Assembly: GCA_035637315.1 (NCBI GenBank)
Contig: DASPXK010000424.1
Location: 1 to 12,817, forward strand
Direction: 5' to 3'
Length of the DNA stretch: 12,817 bases
From: DASPXK01 sp035637315
Lineage (GTDB): Bacteria; Chloroflexota; UBA6077; JACCZL01
Of the stretch, positions 6,629 to 12,817 are shown piece by piece. The number at the start of each line of letters is the position of its first letter. Within the stretch, counting starts at the first letter, position 1. A model generated the notes under the pieces. The model ran no database searches. It was not told the DNA's origin and worked only from the letters and a program-made list of their open reading frames with translations. The translations under genes were made by a program, and so were the position numbers.

Positions 6629-7753
6629 ATGAAAGGCTCTCCCACCCACGGACCTCTTCAAGCTGCGCGTCGACTAGCCCGAACCCTCACGGGGCGTGCG
6701 GAGATCGAGCAGCTGCGGCGCGAGCTGAACCTCAAGACAGAGGAGCTCCGCCGCGCGCAGGAGACCAGCCGCCGAGCGGAGGAGCTCATCGCGGCCTTGA
6801 GCCCATCTCTGGCCCAAGCCGGCGCTACCGATCATGGAGAGCAATTCGGAATACTTCTTTTTCGCTGCAATATTTGTGGAAATCCATCGACACAGAACTG
6901 GCTGCATCTTACCCGCGAAGAACCTTCTTGCGGTCACTGCCAATCGACATTAAGGCAGCGGTCGATGATCTACATGCTATCCATGGAGCTTTTCGGAACC
7001 AGTCTCGCTATCGACGATTTCCCGCTCAGCAAGCATATTGTTGGTCTTGGACTTAGCGATTGGGATGTTTACGCGGAGAAGCTAGCCACCAAGTTCGACT
7101 ATACAAATACTTTTCTAGACCAGGATCCAAGACTGGATATTCGGATTCCAGACGATTCCTTGGATGGTACCGTCGACTTCATGATAGCCAGTGATGTATT
7201 CGAGCATGTTCCGCCGCCGGTCAGTCCTTGCTTCAAAAATGCGCGGCGGATGTTGAAGGATCACGGCGTGCTGATTTTTAGTGTGCCATACACAGCTGGT
7301 GACGGAATCACTAAAGAACATTATCCAGCATTGTACGACTTTGAGATCGAAGACCGAGACGGAACGAGAGTTTTGGTGAACAGAACGAAGGCCGGGGCGG
7401 TTGAAGAGTTCGAGGACCCGGTCTTTCACGGAGGCTCGGGGCTGACCCTGGAGATGCGTGTTTTTACTGAATCGAGCCTGCTCGAAGAGTTTCGGCGGGC
7501 CGCATTTGAGCCTGTGAAGGTGCACAGGGGGCCGGACTTCGGGCACGGGATATACTGGGCAGTCGACTGGTCGCTGCCCATGGCCGCCAGGGCCGGGCCG
7601 ATGGGAGCCCGTTCCTGGTCTGGACGTGGTGCAGGGGCGAGCAGGCGCCGCCTGGGGTCGCCCGCCCTCAAGGCTGCGCAGCGGGGGGCTGCCTCGAGCG
7701 CGAGGGTGGCGACGTTTGGCGCTCACAGCTCCCTCCCCGCGACGAACGAGTAA
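6629..7753 (+). CDS. Zinc-ribbon class I SAM-dependent methyltransferase-like protein
   Basis: This is a probable cytoplasmic methyltransferase of the type found in glycan clusters. Of 374 residues, about 24-60 form a charged coiled coil (IEQLRRELNLKTEELRRAQE). Cys80, Cys83, Cys101 and Cys104 form a CxxC-CxxC zinc ribbon. About 135-225 is the Rossmann core, with a divergent motif I (IVGLGLSDWD), an acidic loop near DQDPRLD, SDVFEHVPPP as the post-motif II segment and a VLIFSVPY strand. FHGGSGLTLEMR and GIYWAVDWSLP follow. The final 53 residues (after Arg321) are Ala/Arg/Gly-rich, look unrelated to the fold, and run 31 bp into the convergent gene at 7723, as if an original stop near 7590 had been lost. 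GC is about 48% over 6841-7380 but about 70% on either side. The methyl acceptor is unknown. Confidence 0.8.
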   Translation: MKGSPTHGPLQAARRLARTLTGRAEIEQLRRELNLKTEELRRAQETSRRAEELIAALSPSLAQAGATDHGEQFGILLFRCNICGNPSTQNWLHLTREEPSCGHCQSTLRQRSMIYMLSMELFGTSLAIDDFPLSKHIVGLGLSDWDVYAEKLATKFDYTNTFLDQDPRLDIRIPDDSLDGTVDFMIASDVFEHVPPPVSPCFKNARRMLKDHGVLIFSVPYTAGDGITKEHYPALYDFEIEDRDGTRVLVNRTKAGAVEEFEDPVFHGGSGLTLEMRVFTESSLLEEFRRAAFEPVKVHRGPDFGHGIYWAVDWSLPMAARAGPMGARSWSGRGAGASRRRLGSPALKAAQRGAASSARVATFGAHSSLPATNE

Positions 7754-10455
7754 TCGTCAACCCAGACCTGGCCGCTCTGCGCGACAGCATGGACTATCGC
7801 CCCCTTGGCCTGGGGCGGAGCTATAGCCGTCATCTCGTTCCGCTGCCACTCCGGCCCCGTCGGGAAGACGTAGATCTCGGCCTCCACGAGACTGCCAGGA
7901 TTGCCGTCGACCCAGTTGACCTGAAGTCGTGCCAAGCTGCCCGGAACGTCGGAGCGCACATAATGGCTGAGGGTGTAGGCGGTGCCTGGCGTCACCTCGA
8001 TGAACTGCGTGCATCCGTCATCGGCCCTGGTCAGCAGCGCCACTTTGCCGCTGTGGCTGCTCGAGCCGGACGCGGCCACTTGTGGCCGCCCGTAGGTGGT
8101 CCATCCAAGCGGGGTGCGTGGGTTCTGAAGCTCCTCAAAGCCACCGTTTTTGATCAGCTCTTTGCCCGACGACACTGGGCCTGTATGGGCCACCAGTTCG
8201 TCGTCCCTGAGAAGCCGGTACACGGCGATGTTTTTCCTGGCGTACTCCAGCTCAGTGAAGGCATTGAGGAATGGCTTCTGGGCGATCAGGAGGTTGGTTG
8301 CGGGGCCAGCGTTGCGGTTGATGAGCAGATGGCTGATCCCCAGCTCGCGCATCAACTGCAGTGCCTCTTGGCCATCAGGCGCCTCGATTGCCGGACGAGC
8401 GGCTGGCGAATTCGGCGTTTCCATAATCCCCGGCGCGTACAGTCGACTCTCCTCGCCGATGGAGAAGATGTGGAGCGAGTAGCCCCGGCTCTCCTGAGCC
8501 ATGAACTGGTAGGCGTCATACGCCGCAAGGATGCGTGATAGGTAGCGGTCCCTGGATTCGACGCCCATGGCGACCGTGTATGGGATGCGCTCCGGAATGA
8601 GCCAATAGGTTGCCAGCCAGAGGGGCAGGTTGAGGCCTAAGCAGGCCAGCACGAGCAGCCGGATGGGACCGCCCAGGGAGAAGCGCCCCACGAACGGCCA
8701 CGGGCGGGCATTGAAATTGGCGATCGCATGGCCGACGAGGGCGTAGACGACCGGCAGCGTCGCCATCAGGTAGCGCAGGTACTGGGCCGTGTAGGCCCAG
8801 ATGAGGCCCGCGGCCAGCAAGAGCGCCAGCAGTGCTGGCGTGTGCCTCGGAAGTGGCCGGCCCAGCGCCAGCAGCGGCAGTAGCAGGAACCCAAGCCCCA
8901 GGACGCTGCCCGGCATCACCTCCACGAAAGGCCTGGAGTTGAACGTGACTTCCCATGGCAGCGAGAGCAGCGTCCCGAACGCGGTGCCAATCCCGAAGAT
9001 GCCCAGATTCAGCCGCTCGTCCACCGGCGCCCAGAGTGGGCTGCGAAAGACGTTGTTGAGGAATGGAAAGACCGGGTTGCCTGTCTCGAGGTACCGCAGC
9101 ACGGGCCAGGGCGCGGCAGCCAGCGCCGCGACCGAACCAAAGGTGAGCGGGGCCAGCCAGCGACGGCCGACGGTGAGGAGTGAGGAGTGAGGAGTGAGGA
9201 GTGAGGAGTGAGCTTCGCGGCCGTCGCGCAGCGCGATCAGCGTGACAACGATCCCCAATGGGACGAGGAACACGATGGCGTTCATCTTGGTCGAGATGGC
9301 GAACCCTGCCATCAGTCCGGCAACGATCAGCCAGGCCAGCCGTCGCTCGACGAGCCAGCGATACGCGGCCGCTGTGGCCAAGAAGCAGTAGCAGGCGAGG
9401 GCCATCTCGATATAGGCGGTCGTCGCCTCCCACGCGACGAGTGGCGTGGTGGCGTAGAGCGCGGCGCCAAAGAGCCCGGCTAGCCCGCTCGAGAACCGCT
9501 TTCCGAATGTGAATATGGCGAGGCAGGTCACCGCCCAGAACGCGAAGCTCGTCAGCTTGGCGGCGGTCTGGTCGGCGATCAGCATGGCCAGCAGGTAGTT
9601 CATGTCCGTGCCGAGGAAGAACCACGACTGGATCAGGTAGGGGGTCGTGACGAAGCGCTGTTCTTCGATGTACAGCTTGGGCAGCGCGAGGTGATAGTTG
9701 AGCGGGTCGAACTGGATCTCAGGTGCCGCCGCCTGGATGAAGACCAGGACGGTCCAGCCGGCTAGCACCCCAAACAGGGGGAGCTGAAACCACTGCTCGC
9801 CGGCCTGGGCTAGCCTGGCAGGCATCCCCAACAGTTCGCGGCCGAGCCGTAGGCGCTGGACCAGCCCGCGCCACAACAGCAGTGACAGTGCGGCGAGTAG
9901 GCCAAACACGAGCCAGCGGTTGATTAGGCCGAGTAGCGCCAGGCCCAGGGTCAGATGGCTGTACAGGCCAAGGGCGAGCGCGATCGAGAAGGTGGCGCCT
10001 TCCAGTCCGGCTGGCGTGTCATGTCCTCGGAAGAGCCAGCCGAGCAGCCGGTCGCCGAATGCCCAGCCCAGCATGACGAGCCAGAGCACGGCGGCGGCCG
10101 CACCCCAGGCCTGGCTGCCGACCACGATCGCCAGCGCGAGCAGCGAGGCGATGACGAAAGCCGCGTAGGCGTAGAGGGTGCACAAGCGCCGCCGCCCCAC
10201 CATGCCTACCAGCAGACCCAGTCCCACAACGGCCGCCAGCACCTCGTAGGTGCGCGAGGCCTGACGGGTCCCGAAGGTGTTCGAATGGCTGAGCGTCTCC
10301 GTCGAGGCGAGCAGATAGGGAGTGGTGATCGCGACCAGCCAGACGAGCGGGATCAGCGCGAGTATATCGCGCCAGGCGGCTAGTGCCACGGAGCTTCGCA
10401 AACCGTGCGTTTGCATTCGGGGCCGCCCGGCCGGCGTAGCTTCGCCAGCCGTCAT
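7723..10455 (-). CDS. GT-C-like polytopic membrane glycosyltransferase with C-terminal carbohydrate-binding-like domain
   Basis: This is a predicted polyprenyl-phosphate-sugar-dependent transferase or related glycan enzyme of the cytoplasmic membrane. Of 910 residues, about 25-625 form a long series of hydrophobic helices. A large early loop contains PEIQFDPLNYHLALPK, with an acidic/His cluster placed like GT-C active-site loops. About 625-765 is a soluble, probably extracytoplasmic region (LMRELGISHLLINR). About 766-910 (ELIKNGGFEE, then GWTTYG, VTPGTAYTLSHYV and VWVDDYSF) resembles a CBM4/9-type jelly roll. The ATG overlaps the upstream stop by 4 bp (ATGA), so translation is coupled. Residues 415-428 (HSSLLTPHSSLLT) are encoded by a perfect 7-bp tandem repeat in a loop between two helices, so a change in unit number would shift the frame. 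Family membership is by topology and context, and donor and acceptor are unknown. Confidence 0.8.
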   Translation of the reverse strand: MTAGEATPAGRPRMQTHGLRSSVALAAWRDILALIPLVWLVAITTPYLLASTETLSHSNTFGTRQASRTYEVLAAVVGLGLLVGMVGRRRLCTLYAYAAFVIASLLALAIVVGSQAWGAAAAVLWLVMLGWAFGDRLLGWLFRGHDTPAGLEGATFSIALALGLYSHLTLGLALLGLINRWLVFGLLAALSLLLWRGLVQRLRLGRELLGMPARLAQAGEQWFQLPLFGVLAGWTVLVFIQAAAPEIQFDPLNYHLALPKLYIEEQRFVTTPYLIQSWFFLGTDMNYLLAMLIADQTAAKLTSFAFWAVTCLAIFTFGKRFSSGLAGLFGAALYATTPLVAWEATTAYIEMALACYCFLATAAAYRWLVERRLAWLIVAGLMAGFAISTKMNAIVFLVPLGIVVTLIALRDGREAHSSLLTPHSSLLTVGRRWLAPLTFGSVAALAAAPWPVLRYLETGNPVFPFLNNVFRSPLWAPVDERLNLGIFGIGTAFGTLLSLPWEVTFNSRPFVEVMPGSVLGLGFLLLPLLALGRPLPRHTPALLALLLAAGLIWAYTAQYLRYLMATLPVVYALVGHAIANFNARPWPFVGRFSLGGPIRLLVLACLGLNLPLWLATYWLIPERIPYTVAMGVESRDRYLSRILAAYDAYQFMAQESRGYSLHIFSIGEESRLYAPGIMETPNSPAARPAIEAPDGQEALQLMRELGISHLLINRNAGPATNLLIAQKPFLNAFTELEYARKNIAVYRLLRDDELVAHTGPVSSGKELIKNGGFEELQNPRTPLGWTTYGRPQVAASGSSSHSGKVALLTRADDGCTQFIEVTPGTAYTLSHYVRSDVPGSLARLQVNWVDGNPGSLVEAEIYVFPTGPEWQRNEMTAIAPPQAKGAIVHAVAQSGQVWVDDYSFVAGREL
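9173..9212. repeat. Perfect heptanucleotide tandem repeat (GTGAGGA, 5.7 copies)
   Basis: Five full GTGAGGA units (9173-9207) plus GTGAG (9208-9212) run without mismatch. They lie in the coding sequence of the 910-residue membrane protein (read there as TCCTCAC). Seven is not a multiple of three, so one unit gained or lost changes the frame; three units give the 7-residue period HSSLLTP. Adding one unit would enter a minus-strand frame that stays open to 8516, giving a protein of about 650 residues without the last helices and the C-terminal binding domain. Confidence 0.95.
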
Positions 10456-12212
10456 CGTCGGGCGGGTGGTTCGGCTGATGAGAACTGGAACACCGAGAAG
10501 GCGTACTTGCCGTTGTTCTGAAAGAACCTTCGTTCGGCGATTCCCAGGTTCGGCTGGCTTTGATAGGCGGCCTGAAAGCGCTCGCCGATTCGCTTGTCAA
10601 AAGTAAACTCGTCTGCCCGCAGCACGAACACGTACTTCGGCGCAGCCAGGCCCCTGGCCAGCCACCCAACTGAGTTCTCGTCAGCCAAGATGCGCCAATA
10701 GGCCGCGTCGAGCTGAAATTCGTCTCGTCCGAGGATGACCAACGGCTGCTCGAAGCCCCAGTCGAGTAGCTCGACGGCCTGCCCCTGATATGGACCGCGC
10801 AGCGCGTCGTAGAGCTCGTAGATGGACTCAGACCAGTACCGGTCGCCGCCCACCAGGGCCAGACGCTCGTGAAAGGTCCTGGCCAGGAGCAGACTTGAGA
10901 CGACGATAAACGCCAGTCCCGCGGCCGACGCCCCACGCCCCAGCCACGCCAGCCAGGCGGGCACGGCTGCGCCACCGCGGCAAAGACCCGCCAGCGCGAC
11001 GCCAACAAACAGGTGCGGCAGCGGGTAGAGCGCCAGCGCATGGTGCGGGCCGGTGGCGATCGGCGTGGCCGCGATCAGCACGAGCGTCAGCGCGTAGGCG
11101 GTCGCGAAGAAAGCGACCGACCGAAGCCACTGCCAGGAGCGATGTGCCACGATACCGAGCAGAATCAGGACGGGAGCAAACTTCAGGGCCAGCGGCAGCG
11201 GCGAGGGCCCAAGCGGGGTGACCAGCTCGAGGTGCTCCCCCACCAGCCAGTTTGCGACCGCCGTGCCGTCCAGCAGCGTGTCGAGGACGTTTTGACGGTT
11301 GAAGACGTCAGTCGGCAGCGCCTGAATGAACGACCAGGCCTCGCTCGGCGCTGGCATGAAGGCCACCTTCACGTTCGTGGCCGCCAGCTGCCCCCCGGCC
11401 GCCAGGGTCTGACCGCGGGTAAGCAGGTTATAGAGCAGGATCGGCCAGGCACCGGCCAGGAAGCCCGCCGCGGCCAGCGCGATCTCCTCGATCCGAGGCC
11501 GGGCCGCCCGGCCGTAGCACAGAGTTCCCGCGATGATCACCGCGACGACGAACGCCAGAAAGTCAAATTTGTGCGAGAGTCCAAGACCGAGCGAGGCTGA
11601 GCCAAGGAACAGCAGCCACCATCGCTGGCGGGCCCGATACCAGCCTAGCAGCAGCCACAGGCTCGCGACCCGGGCTAGCGTCGCGAGGGCGAAGGGACCC
11701 CAGTCAGAGCGCACCGCCAGGATGTAGCTCAAATCAGTTCCGAGCAAAAGCGCGCTCATGCCGGCGGCCAGGCGACCAAACTCCTGACGCACGAGGAGAT
11801 AGAAGATCAAAATGCCGAGCAGGCCGATCAGGCTGGTGGTGAGTCGCAGCACGATCTCGTTCACGCCGAAGACGGCGAAGGCCGCCGCCAGCACGTAGCT
11901 TTTGACCGGCCCAACATACTCGTTCATCATGAACGGGAAGGTGTGGCCGAGCAGCGAGACCTGGTGATAGCGCGATGGGTCGATCACCGGCCTGCCGAGC
12001 GCGAACTTCGCTGCATGCACCGCCGACCAGGCCTCGTCGCCGTACAAGCCGGGCCGCGAGAGCTGCTGGAAGCAGACCCAGGAGAACGTTCCGACCACCA
12101 GGGTCACGGCGGCAACCTCGAACACCGTCGCCCGCCCGAGCCCCAGACGCGGCAGGGCGGCCCAGCGCCACGGGACTGCGAGCCGAAGGACTGTCGGTTG
12201 CCCCGATCGCAC
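10452..12212 (-). CDS. GT39/ArnT-like integral membrane glycosyltransferase
   Basis: This is a predicted GT-C transferase that moves a sugar from a polyprenyl-phosphate carrier to an extracytoplasmic acceptor. From GTG at 12212 it has 586 residues. The first helix is at about 31-50, followed by the loop RPGLYGDEAW with Asp59-Glu60, the acidic pair in the first outer loop that is characteristic of PMT/ArnT-type catalytic sites. Roughly ten more hydrophobic helices follow, then a soluble C-terminal segment of about 140 residues (from LLLARTFHERL). The start is uncertain: GTG 12212 is 5 bp after the stop of the preceding gene, while ATG 12251 would overlap that gene by 34 bp. The open frame continues to 12443, but there it lies over the C-terminal coding region of the GT2 in another frame. 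The stop overlaps the next start (ATGA), giving a coupled operon. Confidence 0.85.
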   Translation of the reverse strand: MRSGQPTVLRLAVPWRWAALPRLGLGRATVFEVAAVTLVVGTFSWVCFQQLSRPGLYGDEAWSAVHAAKFALGRPVIDPSRYHQVSLLGHTFPFMMNEYVGPVKSYVLAAAFAVFGVNEIVLRLTTSLIGLLGILIFYLLVRQEFGRLAAGMSALLLGTDLSYILAVRSDWGPFALATLARVASLWLLLGWYRARQRWWLLFLGSASLGLGLSHKFDFLAFVVAVIIAGTLCYGRAARPRIEEIALAAAGFLAGAWPILLYNLLTRGQTLAAGGQLAATNVKVAFMPAPSEAWSFIQALPTDVFNRQNVLDTLLDGTAVANWLVGEHLELVTPLGPSPLPLALKFAPVLILLGIVAHRSWQWLRSVAFFATAYALTLVLIAATPIATGPHHALALYPLPHLFVGVALAGLCRGGAAVPAWLAWLGRGASAAGLAFIVVSSLLLARTFHERLALVGGDRYWSESIYELYDALRGPYQGQAVELLDWGFEQPLVILGRDEFQLDAAYWRILADENSVGWLARGLAAPKYVFVLRADEFTFDKRIGERFQAAYQSQPNLGIAERRFFQNNGKYAFSVFQFSSAEPPARR

Positions 12213-12217
12213 GGGGG

Positions 12218-12817
12218 TTACTTTACAAACCGGTACTTCAGCAGCGTCCATAGCGCCAGAAACCCGTCGCGCGCCGTAATCTTCTTGCCCTCCTCGCGCG
12301 AGCGCGGGTGATACGTGATCGGCACCTCGTGAATGGCGTGGCCGCTGCGCAGCAGCTTGGCGGTCACCTCGGGGCAGAACTCGAAGCCGGTTGCCTCGAG
12401 CTTCAGGCTCTGGACAACTGGACGCAAGAACGCTTTGTAGCAAGTAGCTTCGTCCGTAAGCCGAGCGCCGTACAGGACATTCGCGACCAGGGTCAGTAAA
12501 CGTCCGCCCCAGTAGAACGCCAGCGACGAGTAATCATTGCGCCGCAAGTTACGCGAGCCATAGACCACCTCGGCCCGACCGGCCGCGATTGGCCCGACCA
12601 CCGTGTGGTACTCTTCGGGATCGTATTCCAGATCGGCGTCCTGGATGATGACGATCTCGCCCGTCGCCTGCTCCAGGCCCGTGCGAATCGCGGCCCCTTT
12701 GCCGCGGTTCTGTTCGTGGAACAGGACCTTGACGCCGGCACACAGTCCGTTCAGATGGGCGAGAAGCTCGCGCGTCCCGTCTGAGGAGCCGTCGTCGACT
12801 ACGATGACTTCTTTGCG
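12218..12817 (-). CDS. DPM1-like GT2 (polyprenyl-phosphate sugar synthase), 5'-truncated
   Basis: This is a predicted cytoplasmic GT2 that transfers a hexose from a nucleotide sugar to polyprenyl phosphate, the donor form used by GT-C membrane transferases. The frame is open to the window edge, leaving 199 codons of an enzyme usually about 230-250 long. The first visible residues, KEVIVVDDGSSDGT, belong to the conserved beta-strand and nucleotide-binding motif. NRGKGAAIRTGL follows, then QDADLEYDPEEY with the metal-binding DxD (D-A-D) near codon 57. The rest is VYGSR, DEATCYKAF and EVPITYHPRSREEGKKI, typical of bacterial DPM1 homologues. It ends at LLKYRFVK with no C-terminal membrane helices, unlike GtrB-type enzymes. 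A GTG at 12601 lies downstream of these motifs and is not the true start. Two GT-C genes follow on the same strand, which fits a donor-supply role. Confidence 0.92.
   Translation of the reverse strand, partial: RKEVIVVDDGSSDGTRELLAHLNGLCAGVKVLFHEQNRGKGAAIRTGLEQATGEIVIIQDADLEYDPEEYHTVVGPIAAGRAEVVYGSRNLRRNDYSSLAFYWGGRLLTLVANVLYGARLTDEATCYKAFLRPVVQSLKLEATGFEFCPEVTAKLLRSGHAIHEVPITYHPRSREEGKKITARDGFLALWTLLKYRFVK

Noticed and set aside
6133..7056. 307-codon plus-strand frame crossing the divergent gap into the methyltransferase gene
   Set aside because: It spans the 5' ends of two well-supported genes in the wrong frame and strand, contains the promoter, and shows no domain.
7643..7655. Short GC inverted repeat (CAGGCG-C-CGCCTG) near the end of the methyltransferase gene
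   Set aside because: It has a 6-bp stem with a single-base loop and no T-tract, in a region of over 70% GC where such repeats are expected by chance.
8516..9625. 369-codon minus-strand frame inside the 910-residue membrane protein gene
   Set aside because: It is an alternate frame with Arg/Pro-rich translation. It matters only as the frame entered after a one-unit heptamer gain, not as a gene.
10019..11041. 340-codon minus-strand frame bridging the two GT-C genes
   Set aside because: It overlaps both genes out of frame, and its translation is Ser/Arg/Trp-rich without transmembrane or family pattern.
12213..12443. 77-residue N-terminal extension of the GT39-like protein
   Set aside because: Most of it lies over the C-terminal coding sequence of the DPM1-like GT2 in another frame and has no hydrophobic or family signal. 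A start at 12212 or 12251 is more plausible.
1..12817. CRISPR arrays, tRNA or rRNA genes, integrase or transposase genes
   Set aside because: I looked for spaced direct repeats, cloverleaf-like segments and recombinase motifs and saw none. The only clear repeats are the 92-bp pair and the heptamer tract.

Overview
The window is a GC-rich (hand-counted coding stretches mostly 60-73% GC), densely packed bacterial cell-surface polysaccharide or glycoconjugate locus. No rRNA, tRNA or housekeeping marker fixes the taxon. The high GC, the GT-C membrane transferases with extracytoplasmic tails and the heptanucleotide repeat would fit a Chloroflexota-like or similar high-GC environmental bacterium, but that is a weak inference.

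Layout. (1) 1-2525, plus strand: a tight three-gene operon of a 5'-truncated UDP-GlcNAc 2-epimerase (WecB type), a GT2 rhamnosyltransferase-like enzyme and a hexapeptide-repeat O-acetyltransferase. (2) 2528-4126: a Fic-domain protein gene on the minus strand, bounded by two copies of a 92-bp direct repeat. The repeat is the 3' end of the acetyltransferase gene, copied at 90/92 identity with both differences synonymous. An AT-rich palindrome lies in the convergent gap. (3) 4135-6540, minus strand: an 801-residue protein made of two tandem GT4-like glycosyltransferase units. (4) 6629-7753, plus strand: a zinc-ribbon SAM methyltransferase-like gene with its own sigma70-type promoter. Its core is about 48% GC between flanks of 65-73%. 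(5) 7723-12817, minus strand: a coupled three-gene operon of a DPM1-like polyprenyl-phosphate sugar synthase (cut by the window edge), a GT39/ArnT-like membrane transferase, and a second, larger GT-C-like membrane protein ending in a carbohydrate-binding-like jelly roll. The last gene carries a 40-bp perfect GTGAGGA heptanucleotide tract inside its coding sequence.

How it fits together (inference): WecB supplies UDP-ManNAc. The GT2 and the double GT4 assemble a glycan on the cytoplasmic face and the acetyltransferase decorates it. The DPM1-like enzyme loads a sugar on polyprenyl phosphate, which the two GT-C proteins use on the outer face of the membrane. The Fic gene has no evident glycan role and looks like an inserted passenger. 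The points most worth following up are the gene-end-regenerating repeat around the Fic cassette, the potentially phase-variable heptamer tract and the compositional mosaic in the methyltransferase gene.
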